This document shows, one piece after another, positions 33,769-45,420 of a DNA stretch of 64,000 nucleotides. How positions within the stretch are numbered: the stretch's first letter is position 1; each line of letters starts with the position of its first letter. Under the pieces are notes generated by a model, which did no database searches, was not told the origin of the DNA, and saw only the letters and a list, made by a program, of their open reading frames with translations. The stretch lies in NCBI GenBank assembly GCA_963920765.1, contig OY987246.1, forward strand, positions 4,962,501 to 5,026,500. Direction: 5' to 3'. The stretch is from Ulota crispa (Eukaryota; Streptophyta; Bryopsida; Orthotrichales; Orthotrichaceae). Made by a program: the position numbers and the translations under genes.

Positions 33769-34740
33769 TCAAGATTTCAATTCAATTTTTAAACCAATAG
33801 AATATCAAGTTTGAAAGTAGTTTGAGTCTTCTATTTATTCATTTATTTTGACATTGATTTGGATTTCATTTCAGATTCTCTTGTTGTGTTTTCAAATATG
33901 TAATTGCCATTTATTGTGGGAGTTATTAAAACAATTTTTTAATTTTTGCAGGGGGTGGATGACAATGAGCCTTTGCTTGCAAAAGAGCTAGTTGTACCAA
34001 CTCTTAAATCCACAAGAAAAGGAAAAGTTGATTCCCTTTCACAAACAAGCATTTCTCAACAGGTAATTGGTGATAAAAGGATTTTTGATGAGGTGAGAAT
34101 TTGAATTTCAATTCAATTTTTAAACCAATAGAATATCAAGTTTGAAAGTAGTTTGAGTTTTTTATTCATTCATTTATTTTGACATTTATTTGGGCTTCAT
34201 TTCAAATTCTCTTGTTGTGTTTTCAAATATGGAACTGCTATTTATTGTGGGAGTTATCAAAACAAATTTTTAATGTTGCAAAGGGTGGATTACAATGAGC
34301 CTTTGCTTGCAAAATAGCTAGTTGTACCAACTCTTAAATCCACACAAAAAAAGAAAGTTGATTCCCTTTCACAAGCAACCATTTCTCAGGAAGTAATCGG
34401 TGATAAAAGGATTATTGATGAGGTGAGAATCAAAATTTCCATTCAATTTGTAGACAAATTAAATATGAAGTTTAAAATTAGTTTGAGTCTAATATTTACT
34501 TATGTCTTTTGACATTGATTTGAGCATCATTTTGGATTCTCTTGTTGTGTTTTCAAATATGTAATTGCCATTCATTGTGGGAGTTATGAAAACAAAGTTT
34601 TAATGTTGCAGAAGCTGGATGACGTTGGGCCTTTGTTTGTGAAAGATCCAATTGTACCAACTCTACAATCCACACAAAAAAGGAAACTTATTTTCCTTTC
34701 ACAAGCAAGCAATTCTCATCAGATAAGTGGTGAAGAGTCA
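33769..34740 (+). repeat. Triplicated exon plus intron, period about 320-330 bp
   Basis: Three units begin after GATGAG at about 33769, 34093 and 34422. Each holds an intron (GTGAGAATC, then TCTCTTGTTGTGTTTTCAAA) and an exon coding variants of PLLAKELVVPTLKSTRKGK. Unit 1 (exon 33952-34092) and unit 3 (from 34612) keep phase 0 and an open frame. Unit 2 has a changed acceptor and an in-frame TAG (LLAK-stop), so its exon is likely skipped or dead. Confidence 0.8.
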
Positions 34741-34953
34741 GTAGTAATAGATTCTGTGGTTAGTGCCAAAAGAGTGGTTTTGAGCAAATTTGGTTTGAAT
34801 GATGTAGACTTGATGTATTCAAGATTGAAAGTCTACATGAGAGAGCAAAACAAGCTTGACACAAAGAAACCATTTAAGAACATCTTGAAGCTACAAGAAG
34901 AGGAATCAGTGATGAGAGTAGCAACCTACATAGTAGGAAAGAAGAAGAAATAA

Positions 34954-37714
34954 CTTTCTACATGCGCTATATAGGAGAAAGGGAATTGAGTAGGCTAGAC
35001 GCGCGGTGTGTAGTGCGCCACTTGCTAGGCTATGGCTATGTGGGCATTGAACCAACTCAATCTTGTGAAGTTAATTCAATCATTTATTTAAGGTGTCCAT
35101 CTAGTTTTACTACTGGAATTTTTGTTGTAATACATTTCTCACATTCCTCAAGGGAACAGTGATTGAATCACAGGTCAAGGGTTAGACGTTCTCAAGGGTT
35201 TGATGTTGCAATTGCTTCGTGGAGGGGTAGCATGTCATGAACCGTCTATTTGTCATTGAAACTTGAAGCTTTTGAATTTTATGTTTGGCTCAGATGGAAG
35301 TGTGTAGCTTGTTGATTTTGGTCGTGGCAGTAGTTTGTGCTCATAGTGCTAGCCTCTTAAGTCAGTTAGGATTGCTAAGGTTCATTTTGAGAAATTTATT
35401 AATCCTTTTTCTTTTTCTTCAAACAAATGGAACCGAAATTTTATTATTTGTTGTAACTTATGTGAATTACAAGTCCTGACAACAACAAGGTCTCATTTTT
35501 CTTTGTATTGTTATAAGTTTTTTTGATATAATAGTTTGAAGCACATGATGTGTCGTAACCATGTACTTCCTTGAATGAGGGAATCATTGACACTTGTTTC
35601 AGAAATTGAAAGTTACAAACCACTTCGAATATGTGGAAAGAGTAGAATCACCCTTGGATGAGTGGAACCAGTATTGCAAACAATACGATGACAGGCTCTA
35701 TTGAAACGACATTTACCTCTATGAAAGGTATGCTAATTCACTAAGTGTAGTAGTGTGAACTACTTATAGTAAACACTCTTTTCAATGATGAAAGTATGTG
35801 TCTTCATGCTTTACTACATGGTGAATGATGTTGTTGTCATTCAAAATTAGTGGATTTTTTTTTGCGTCCGATTGGAAATTCTGAGCTCAATATGTTTCTG
35901 GAGTGGCAGGTACCAGAAACAAACATGGTCCTCGTTAATTTGGGAGAAAACCTGGTTTGTAGGACTTTTTTGGTTATGTTCTTGTAGAGTTTCAAGGTCA
36001 TTTGAAGAGACTTCTATTACATTTTTTTTGAAGACTTTACGTCAATGATGAAATATTTTGAAGGAACTATGAAAATCCCAAATTGAATCACCAAAATATT
36101 CTGACAATGCAAAAGTCAATAGAACACCATATTCATTAAATTGGGAATTTTGTAATATTTTGAGATTAAGGTGACCACCTTAAACTGAGTATTAGGGTAC
36201 AACTTGGGAATCTTATTTTCCCAATTAAATGAATATGGCATTATAGCCTTTAATTTGTTTTGGGAAACTGTTTTTCAGTTTAACGAGTTTTGTGTTAACA
36301 ACCTTGAGTGAGTTCAAATTGGAGCTTCAGTGGGAATCTTTGTAATTACTTTGTCGCTTATATGGCAATGCGGTAAGGTCCGGCTGTCCAGGCGGCACAG
36401 GGGAGAGCGGAACATCTAGGAAAGCAATTTGTTAAATTCATTTGTCTTTCTCTAAAATTGTAAACACACCCATTCATGGTTGTTTAATGGTACGATACTG
36501 TCATTTCAGGTGATCTCTTGTACAGTACAGCAAAGGTAGAGGATGTTGTTTCCGTCACTTGAAGCATTTGAATTATCTTGCAGGGGTTAGATTTTGTCAA
36601 AGGCTATTGAAGAAGTTCACTATGTTGGCAAATTCGCTTCTAAGTAGGTATTTTCCAGCCGAGGCGTTTCTTGATTTTGTCCAAATGCTGAATCACCGCT
36701 CTTCTTAGGGTTTGCACGTATCTGACTTCCATCCCTTGAAAGTGCTTGCCTTTTGCTATGCAATCATTTGACACAGACAAAGCTTTCAGCTTTGGCGTAT
36801 TGCATTGTAATATGTTTTTGAATAATAGAGTTCCTACCATATTGCTCTTGACATGCCGCTAGCTTTGCCTGTTTTGAATTATAGAAGTGGTTTTTTTTTA
36901 ATTGCTGCAAGGCTGGTTATTCACAGTCGAAGGAGGGAGAGACATTTGTGAAGTTTTTTTTCACCATGCGTGTGCTTTTTGGTCAGCGGAAACCCTGGTA
37001 TGTGTAGTTCTGTAGTTTGGATTGACGAGGCAGTCGTCTTTTCAGAGCGCTTGAAGAGCATGCTGCATGCTGTAGATGATGCCAACATTCACGCCATCCA
37101 GGAAAACCAAGTCGCTTGTTCACGAGGTCAGTTTGATTTTGGTGCTTACAGTTTCCCTACTTCTCTGTCACACTCCTAGTGATAAATTTATAGGTTACTC
37201 CAGGACATTCTTTTCATCCGGACATGTGTTTTTACATAGCGGTTTGAAAGTTTAGGCAATGATAAAGTTGAAAAAAAGAGATTTTGTCAGATTATTGAAA
37301 AAAAACAAGAGGCCATGTCTTATATGTGTGTGTTTGTGCAGGTAACTGAACAATTTAAATGGATACCTCCTTGAGTGACATTGAAGATTTGGATGACTGC
37401 TTTTGTGCAATCAATGTGAAACTACGCTTCATGTGTGTTGACATTGCATTGGTGTACCCATTAACTTAAACGATTTTGTGTTTTGGAAAACTAAATTTAG
37501 AACTTTCTTTTGCATAGTTACATATGAACTATTCTTCTTTGTTGTTGACAATTGTGATAGCTAAGAGAAGTGATTTTCATGAAAGTCAAAGTAAAGGTCT
37601 ATTTTGTTTCAAAATCCATATTGACTTAATTCAAGTACAGCAGGGGGTGCGTACATCATTTGTGATATGCCGTGAATGTAGATGAATCTTTATGCCTGTC
37701 TCATTAGAGTGCAG
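34954..37714. other. Mostly non-coding, with two exon-like blocks
   Basis: After the TAA at 34951-34953 comes a 3' untranslated or intergenic region. 35603-35728 looks like an exon (TTTCAG acceptor, GTATGC donor; KLKVTNHFEYVERVESPLDE) but has an in-frame stop. 36970-37131 reads VSGNPGMCSSVVWIDEAVVF, then DDANIHAIQENQVACSRG before GTCAGT, with the SGNPG turn reminiscent of the end of an LRR domain. 36125-36239 is a short inverted repeat. The rest shows nothing. Confidence 0.35.
36125..36239. repeat. Short inverted-repeat element with CACCATATTCATTAAATTGG ends
   Basis: The left arm and its inverse (CCAATTAAATGAATATGG) close a 115-bp element. The arms resemble the ends of the elements at 42039-42299 and 61653-62031. 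Confidence 0.65.
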
Positions 37715-38885
37715 AAATATAGCTGGTAATCTAGAACTCACTGGGGAAATATCGGAGTCGATTGAGAACTTGACCAAGTTAATCATTCTGTAAGATTCAA
37801 CACCCTTGTTTGGTGAGCTCTGTAATGTAGGTGAACTTACTTGGTGGTTTGCAAAATAAAATATTTTGTCCAGACCTGATTGCATGCTAAATCCCGTGGT
37901 CCTACAAATTGTCTACTGTCACAGGGATATTCATGACAACTGCTTCACCGGAATTATGCCAGCCTGCGGTAAATTGAAAAGTCTGCAGTCTTTGTGAGTT
38001 TCTCATAAATCCTCTTTGCCAAAATGCCATGTTTTCAGGGTATGAGACGTTATTAGTTTGAAGATATTTGAGTATTTCAGTACGGTTTTAACTTGATGAG
38101 TATGGTTGAGACTGCTTGTTTTGGTATGGTTCAAAGTTTCAATGTTTTGAGTTACTCCTATCGTTTCCCTTTAATAACTTGAACCAATGGCAATTATGTG
38201 TACCCTGTTTATATTCAAGCTTTAGATTGCTAAGGTGCTATGCACAGTAGGGAATTCGCTACAATCCTCAAGCTTTACATTCCTTCTTCCTCCTGTCTAG
38301 GTACCTGGAGAACAAAAAGCTGACTAGCAATATTTCAGCTAACTTTTTGGGCAGTCTTAACCTTCAAAAATTGTGAGTGCATCTAATTGCATTGATTTAT
38401 ATTTGTGCATTTCGTCCTTCACATAAATGACAATGATCATTTCATGTTGGTCACCCATGCTTATTATGTTGCTACGCTTACTCAGGAATATGGACCGCAA
38501 CAACATATCTGGGAACCTGAAACTGCCATCGATATAGAATGAACTGGAAATATTTCCAGATTGTAGCAGATCTTGATTGTCAACAACAGCATCACTGGCG
38601 TTGAATTTCCACCTGCAAGTTTGCTATCTGCTTTTAGTCTTGCTTCATGGGACCGTGTTTTGTAAGTATCTGCATTTTTTGCAATACTTACTCAGAACTT
38701 GTTTAATGCTTCTTGGTTTATGCTGTTCTTGTTACATATTTGAGAGTTGATGATTGAGGTTTTCAAAATCTGTATATTATAAGTGACTATCTGTATCCTG
38801 TATTGAAATTGTACTTGCAATCTTGGTGGGAATCCTTATTGCGTGGACCCTCAGTCAGACCTGGAGCTGCAAATATGTCGCTGAA
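37715..38885 (+). pseudogene. LRR receptor-like ectodomain exons, fragmentary
   Basis: Successive exons of about 70 bp each code one leucine-rich repeat and are split in the same phase, as in plant LRR receptor kinases: 37715-37789 (NLELTGEISESIENLTKLII), 37925-37993 (DIHDNCFTGIMPACGKLKSL), 38302-38372 (YLENKKLTSNISANFLGSLN), and from 38486 (NMDRNNISGNLKLP). A later block (38580-38640, ILIVNNSITGVEFPPA) and 38808-38880 (CNLGGNPYCVDPQSDLELQI) follow. The NxGGNPxC end recalls LRR-VIII/HPCA1-like receptors. The fourth LRR exon runs into a TAG, splice signals after it are unclear, and no transmembrane or kinase coding was recognised downstream, so this looks like a broken or partial receptor gene. 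Confidence 0.55.
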
Positions 38886-39910
38886 ATTCAAGCCAAATCT
38901 TGTCGAGACGTTAGTTTTCCTTAACACAACTTTCTATCTAACCTTTACATTGGAAAGAGTTTTTTCCTTAAGGTCTGCACAAATTTTTTGTCGCTGCTTA
39001 GAGTTTTGGTCTAATATTAAGAAGCCCTTAGAATATTTTTCTAGATTTTGGTATATAGAAAATGAGCTTCGTAACCAAGAAAGGGGATTAATTTGTTTTT
39101 CTCAAATAATCGAGGAAGTTATGTTGTAAACTTTGGTAGCCTTTAGCCCTTTCGGCTTAAAGCTGAGGTAATTTATACTGTAAACGGTTAATAAAGATTC
39201 ATAATGATTAACACTAAGTTCCCCAACATCCATATTTTGAATGATGCACAGAGTGCTTTGGGATGTTTCGATCAAATAGGTTCTCATTCGTAGAAAGTTA
39301 AGCTTGAATCTCAAGAAAAGAAACCTCGGAGTGAATAATACATCTGTGCAAAAATTCGAAAATGGATTTGGGTATTAGAAAGGTTAGCAAAGGTCAATAG
39401 AATGCATCGTTGGTTTTGTAAAGGATTTAAAGCTGGTTGTCAAAGTATAACTTCTTGTTGTGCTCCCTGCTCCGAGACCTAATGTGTGTGCAGATCTGTT
39501 AATGGTGGTGCAGTAGGAAGGAGGATTCTGAACTGAGGGTTGTGGCAAGCTTGTGCCGGACCCATCATTTCTCTGCCTCTTGTTGGCAGCCGGGTGGTCT
39601 ACTATCTCCAGTGTTACCTCAAACAGGTAAGGCGTTGATTTTGCGAACATAACAAGAATTACAAAGTTTGACTGGCGTGAAAGTCAAAATTTTATTCTTC
39701 TTTTAACCTCGTCTTCTTCATTGGGAGCTTTGCTGTTGTCCTCAGGAACAAGAATGCGCATGAAAATGTGGTGCTTGCGGGACTCTCATGTGACATGTTG
39801 AAATATGTATGAGGGAAAGGTATTTGAGATAACAGCGTTTTGAGGGATGACAAATTGGAACGAAATGGAGTAATTTGAGCTTGTTAGATCACCCCTTCTT
39901 ACCTCACATA

Positions 39911-40186
39911 AGGTAGGAGCACCCATAAGCGGCAGTTTAAGGGTTTTGGGTATGGTGACTATTAATAAACATCAAGCAAATTATAGGATCTTGTTAGCAA
40001 CAAGAAAATAATGAGTTTGCACTTTCGAATGTATTATTTGGATACTATTGTACCCATAACCAACACTAAAGTTTCATGTTCACGTGTTGTACATCCTTGT
40101 CTTTACATCTATCTTCTTTTACAGATTTTCCAAGATTCTAGAGGTGACGGTTATGGGGACACTAACGCTTATGGGTGTTCCTACCT
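39911..40186. mobile_element. TA-flanked AGGTAGGA element, copy 3 (276 bp)
   Basis: Begins AGGTAGGAGCACCCATAAGC, ends GCTTATGGGTGTTCCTACCT, preceded by TA. The right flank is GA instead of TA. Its interior matches the 314-bp copies except for a deletion of about 40 bp near 40045. Confidence 0.8.
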
Positions 40187-41497
40187 GACATCAAATGGTG
40201 TTTTCCTTCACTTGAAGTGGATAGTTGTTAGCTCTAGTGAATCACATCTTGAGGACAGCTAAATTGTTTTGAGCTTTTTATGTCCACCTTGGTTGTACAT
40301 GATATTGTGTTTCGAGCTTGTATGGATTTCCAGCACTTGTTATTAAAACCTCATTCATTCATTTGTTTGTTTTGTTCGATTTTGGCAGGTGGAAGCATCT
40401 AAACAAGAAGAGGTCACTACGCACATTCTTAATTATCCCAACCTTCCATCACTGCTATTGTGACACCTTCAGAATGCCACGTTTCATGTAAGTTATATCA
40501 GGACCGGCTATCCGTCAGACAATGTCATTTTGGTGTGAAAGATTCACTTTTCATAAATGCCATGGTATAAAATTTATTAACAACATACTCATTTTTAACA
40601 TATTGTGAAATGTTCTAGATGTTGCAGTTCTCTCTTTCAATTGTCCAAAAGTCTACATATATCACTTAGGATGCGTTGACAAATGTTATGAATAGAAAGA
40701 AAAAATCCTACTCTATAGTTTTGAACGATAGAAATAGATATTGCAAGTCACTATAATTAACAATTCACTTTTAAAGCGGATTTCTCTATTTTTAACTTGG
40801 GGCACTTAGTGGTTGAGAGTGACCTTGATGTAGATGTTTCAAAGTGGTATTTGCTTCCAGAGATTCCTGCTAGTGTCTTCTTTTCTTGAAACAAGGGAGG
40901 CAAATGCAATTTATGCACATAGATGACATTGATCCATGTGCCTCCTGCTGTAAATATTTTAATAGCTTACGACAAAGGTTAGTGAATACATAATCAAAAG
41001 CCTTTTTGCATAATGTGGTTGACGGGGGTGTAATATTCATGTGTAGTTGCACTTTTTATTTAGGAAATAAACTAAAAAATTGAACACCGTGTTACTATTG
41101 TTTGGTTTTTGGTTATTTATTTGTTTTAGGGGGAAGGGGGGCTCCGTAGAGGGAGAAGGATGCTTTTATGGTTGTTGACCTTGAGATGCAAAGTAGACAG
41201 CCAACGGAGTACCCTTTTAATACCTTGACTGCCAATGACAGCAGTAGTGATGGTGGATCTTTTATTCCTTGCGCATATGCTAAAAAAGTTTTACCGCATG
41301 TGGTACATAAAAACTAAACCAGTTGTCTTGCTCATTTATCATTTGACCTTCATTTTTTTGGGTAACTTGTCATTATTATTTTTTAAGTGATATCTCTATG
41401 CTTCTCCAAATTGAAATCTTGGGTGCAGAAAGGTATTTTAAACTTCTACAAAGCTATCTTGAATCTGCAGGAGTCAGTGGGAATGCAATTTTGGATG

Positions 41498-41569
41498 GTA
41501 TTTGAACTAAATAATTTAGTATTTGAACTGAAGAATCTAGTATTTGAATTGAAGAATCTAGTGTTTGAA
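41498..41569. repeat. 21-bp tandem repeat (3.4 copies)
   Basis: Units GTATTTGAACTGAAGAATCT plus one base. The 21-bp period would encode a heptad (VFELKNL) on the plus strand, but no surrounding gene is supported. Confidence 0.75.
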
Positions 41570-42038
41570 AGTATTGTTTTTTTGTTCTTTTTGTTTCCCT
41601 TGACATACTGACATTTCTGTAGAAGCTCATGTGTTTTTGCACAAGAGCTTGTCACAACCATGGGTGAAAATGTCGTTTGTCCTGGCAAAGCCTTGCAGGT
41701 ACATGAGCACAGCCACTGGTATGGGAGATTAGATCCATGTTGTTTGCTTGATTCGCATTGGCCTTCTTTGAAGGTAAATATCTGTTTCAATTCTTTTAGA
41801 AAGCCCATGAGGTATGAATAATGCTCTTTTGTTAGACATGTTTGTATATTCTACTCTTGCTACTATTTAGGTGGGTTTGGAGTAAATCCAATACAAGTGG
41901 CAGACAAAGGCAAATCTCATTGTAGGAGACAGAACCGTGGACAACACCATTTCCACTGTGCCCCTTGTCTTTTTATTTTTGATCAAAGCGACCTCAAGGA
42001 GGAAGAGGTAAAATCATTGGCTGCTTTAGTCCTTATAA

Positions 42039-42299
42039 CACCATATTAGGTAAAATGGGGGAAAAGGTGCAGTCTGGGACTTTCACTACTTTGGCCATTA
42101 TGTACATTCTAGCATAATCCAAGAAAACAAGCGTGCACTTTCTAGTACAATTGTGACGTCTTAGTGATTTGCCTCCAAATACTCTTATAATTATAACTTA
42201 GAGCAATCACTATTCCTACATAAGCTGTATGTGGAATGAAGGTGGAGTACAAAATCGTCGTTCCGTTTTTCCCAGTTTACCTTACATGGTGTGGTTCTT
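42039..42299. repeat. CACCATAT inverted-repeat element
   Basis: Left end CACCATATTAGGTAAAATGG; right end CCCAGTTTACCTTACATGGTG. An inner part (ACAAGCGTGCACTTTCTAGT) is shared with 19540-19600. Target duplication not resolved. Confidence 0.6.
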
Positions 42300-45057
42300 T
42301 TGCATGGAATTTGGGTGCATGATTGGCGGCACCAAAGCTGGAGATTTTGCGCACATTTGGTACATGGGTTATTGGTTTTTGAATGCATGTGTCACTAGTA
42401 GCAGAAATACTAAAAATACAGTTAATCCCTTGTGGGGAAGCTTTTTGGAGTTTTATTGAGGGACAAAGGGAGTATTATTTTGAGAACTTGCGGGAATGTG
42501 AAAGCAATGGTCTGGCTCTAGAGATGCTCAGTTTTGGTGACGGGCTGAGCATGGTTATGTGACATTGCAGGTCTGGGCAAGTCATTATGGTATGTGAGCG
42601 TGAAACTATTTACCTGGCTCTCCCCAGCAAAGGCCGCATGGCCAAAGACGCACTCGGTTTAATGAAGGTTCCCATTGTTCTGAGTCTCCCATAACCACAA
42701 ATTTTTTTGACTATTATTTGGTTTTTGATATTTAAGTCTGCTTGTTCTTCAAGGCTTTGATACAGGAAAAGATGTTAATCAAATTGGAAATGGGCATTTG
42801 CATTTGCAGGATTGCTAGCTTTCAATGCACAAGCTGAACTTGCATGATTAGTACATTGCAGATATTTCTGAAGTGAGCATTCTTTAAATGACCAAGCAGA
42901 CACACATATTGTTATTATGCTTTTAGATCACTTTCTAATGCAGGATGGTGAAGAGTTAGGGTTATTTGTTTTGCACATTATGTTGCAAAGTTGTGATGAA
43001 TCTGTCTGTTGTGCCACTTGTGTGTGCAGCTCAAGAATGTCAAGGTGTGGTTCCAAAGAGCATCTGATGTAGTGAGGAAAACTCAAAGCTAGGTATGTGG
43101 ATATGGGAATTGCTATGATATGCTTCGGGAGTATGGAGAGGTACTACGTCCTTCACTTCTTTCTTCATGCTAGAAACATTTTAGATGTAGAGATGATAAA
43201 TTTGTTACAAGAAAACTTTGGCTTTCACACAATGTTGGAAGCTAGTTAGCTATATGTCTTGCTATCTCTCGTCACCATTGTATGAAACTTTGGGAGGAAA
43301 TTATTTTCTTTTCTTTTCCTTTTTGTGTGGAAGCAATTATACACTCTTGGAAGTTCTTCAAGGCTAAGAAAGTTTTGTCTACATTGTTCAGTTAGGATTC
43401 TGAGGACCTCATTGTACTTCACAACGCTTTGGGATTTCGAGAATGTCATCTTGACATTGGAGTGTGTGTGTCTCCTCTGCTGACCCATTGCATTTTACAG
43501 CTTCTTCAACATCAACCCATTGTTTTTCAGCATTTGATTTTGTTCCCTATTTTTTAAGATACTATAAAAATTGTAATCTTAATGAAAGAAGATTTCTAGA
43601 GAATGCAGAGAATTGGATACTAGCAAGCTGTTGGTCAACTACAACAAATGCAGGTCCAAGGCATACTGTAGAATCTTTGGATTGCGTAGATATATCTATT
43701 GGACTGCGAGGGGCAAACTAAATTCCTTATTTGATATAGTACCGTAGTTCTTGGGTTTAGGGTTATTGTAGAAGTGTGTTTAATGAATGAAAGTGACTCA
43801 TGTGTTGCAGATTCCAATGTATGCCATCTTTGAGAATATCAATTCTTTAAGCCAATTGGCTGCCATGCCATGGTGGACAGAAGAGAGGACTTTGCGTGTT
43901 GTCACGGGCTAAACATATGTAAGCTATTTCCCTAGACCTGTATGTATGTCCTTGAATGCAATTTCTTGTCTGCTATGCAAATTTTCCAAGGTTTTACTTA
44001 AATAATAGCTATAACGAATCTCTTTGCAATGCAGTTGGGCAGGAAGGTCTTGGAAAGCCACGGATTTAAGCATTTTGAAAAGTCTCAACTGCTTATCTGC
44101 ATTATCTATACAAAGCTAGTACAAAAGGACAAACAAATCAACGGAATTAATAGAACTGACTGGCAGTGCCACGCCAAGCTCTCCGCATGGCTGGATTGGT
44201 GTGCAAGTGAACCGAGATCAATTGGAGGAAGTAAGAAAGCTTTCCAAGCTTTCCAGGCTGCGAGGGGAGTGCCCACTAGTACGTACATACTCAGCTTGAA
44301 CGTTCGTCTTTCTCTGCACTCACTACGTGTGTTCAGTTGGTTGCCGTGTAGACTAAGGAGCAGTGGAGGACAAGCTACAAGTAGTTCCTTGGTACCACAG
44401 TCTGTGGGTTGTTCCCCTTTTTTCGTTCAAACGCGGGCACCGGAATGTCAATGAGATTTGAGGGCATTCATTTGACAATGAAGGCAGGTGTTGTAGTACT
44501 AACAGAGGAGGTGATCAGGCTTGACTACTGTTGGCCGCAGTTCTTCTTCTTCGCATATGCATCCAGCGTGCCAGTCGCAATGTTTGAATGCCGTGGTACC
44601 GCACCGCATCGATCTCAAGCTCCAGAGGTTACTTTCATGTTGTGTACCGGGTTGTGTACAGGGGTACCATGAACATGCTTAACTAATTAATCAACCCCAC
44701 CGAGGACTTGAAGAGGCAAGGAAGAGGCCGTGCCTACGGGGAGGCAACTGTTGCCAAGCCTGCTCGTCTGTGTGTGCCAAAATTAATTGGCACTCTTAAG
44801 CACCCGTTTGTGTGATCCGTTCACAGTCGTGGTGGCCAATCGAGTTTCCTTCTTGGTCTTTGTACGTAGTTATGGATGATTGTTCAAGGTTTTGAAACGT
44901 ATTGGTTTCAGCATATGACGACATGGACGCCATGTTGAAGAAGTCACCCTTTTGGTCATGTAGAGAAAAAGGGAGTGGTGCAATGAACTTTTGAAGAATC
45001 AAAAGAGCAAGAATTAGCATTTTTTGTGCATTAGTTAGAAAATTTATAGATTAGAAC

Positions 45058-45420
45058 ATTTAGGAATTACTACATTTGTGAGTCACTAAATTTGTGATTT
45101 ACTACACTTGTGAATCACTACATTTGTGAAATACTATATTTGTGAATTTCCACATTTGTGAAATACTATATTTGTGAATTTCCACATTTGTCAATTATCA
45201 CATTTTTCAATCACTACATTTCTCAATCACTACATTGGTGATTTACTATATTCATAAATCACTACATTTGTGGTTTACTACATAATTCATAAATCACCAC
45301 ATTTGAAAATCACTAATTTCACAATGTGGTGATGGTAGTGTCGTTACTACAGTTTGTGTTTTACTACATTAGTGTTAGAATGATGGTAAACTATGTAGTA
45401 AAATCCCATGTTTTACTACA
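45058..45420. repeat. ACTACATTTGTGAATC degenerate tandem array
   Basis: Roughly twenty imperfect units of 16-17 bp alternating between CACTACATTTGTGAAT and ACTATATTTGTGAATT, grading into TTTTACTACATAG at the right edge. Non-coding. Confidence 0.85.

Larger units (their letters stand above)
28455..34953 (+). pseudogene. Unrecognised multi-exon gene, probably decayed
   Basis: Exons 28455-28503, 29159-29222 and 32181-32574 join in frame: FRNSSSTLDIKDINVT, VDYPTAQLQKRCFIDHSNMS, then VIVVCDEDHIVISKFRPLKR, ALFKKGKLKDNDEIQLVGED and AGDYTFILQ. A small beta-grasp or ubiquitin-like N-terminal domain is possible. A TAG at 32456-32458 lies in frame, after which the same frame stays open (QDTKQQVEEDFVIVSHNNQ) to a GTAAGT donor at 32575. 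Later exon-like blocks are about 32840-33040 (KYGKGALRLDFYSLYQTFMS), 33088-33283, 33391-33464, 33625-33768, 33952-34092 and 34612-34953 (ending KRVVLSKFGLNDVDLMYSRL ... VGKKKK, TAA). The frame also changes around 32810. The stop and frame change suggest a pseudogene or a damaged allele. The second intron carries a CACTA element, and one exon is triplicated. No known family recognised. Confidence 0.45.
40187..45057 (+). other. Scattered exon-like blocks, no gene assembled
   Basis: Several short blocks have acceptor and donor signals on the plus strand: about 40390-40489, 41627-41698, 42545-42580, 43029-43092 (LKNVKVWFQRASDVVRKTQS then stop), 43811-43919 ([33 protein letters not shown]) and 44035 onward (LGRKVLESHGFKHFEKSQLL). 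They could be the far part of the gene that supplied the LRR exons, but no kinase motif is seen and I do not recognise a family. 42039-42299 is an inverted-repeat element. Confidence 0.25.

Noticed and set aside
43029-43092. LKNVKVWFQRASDVVRKTQS as the end of a homeodomain (WFQNR motif)
   Set aside because: Only VKVWFQ matches; the following NRR and the rest of the homeodomain are absent and a stop follows directly.
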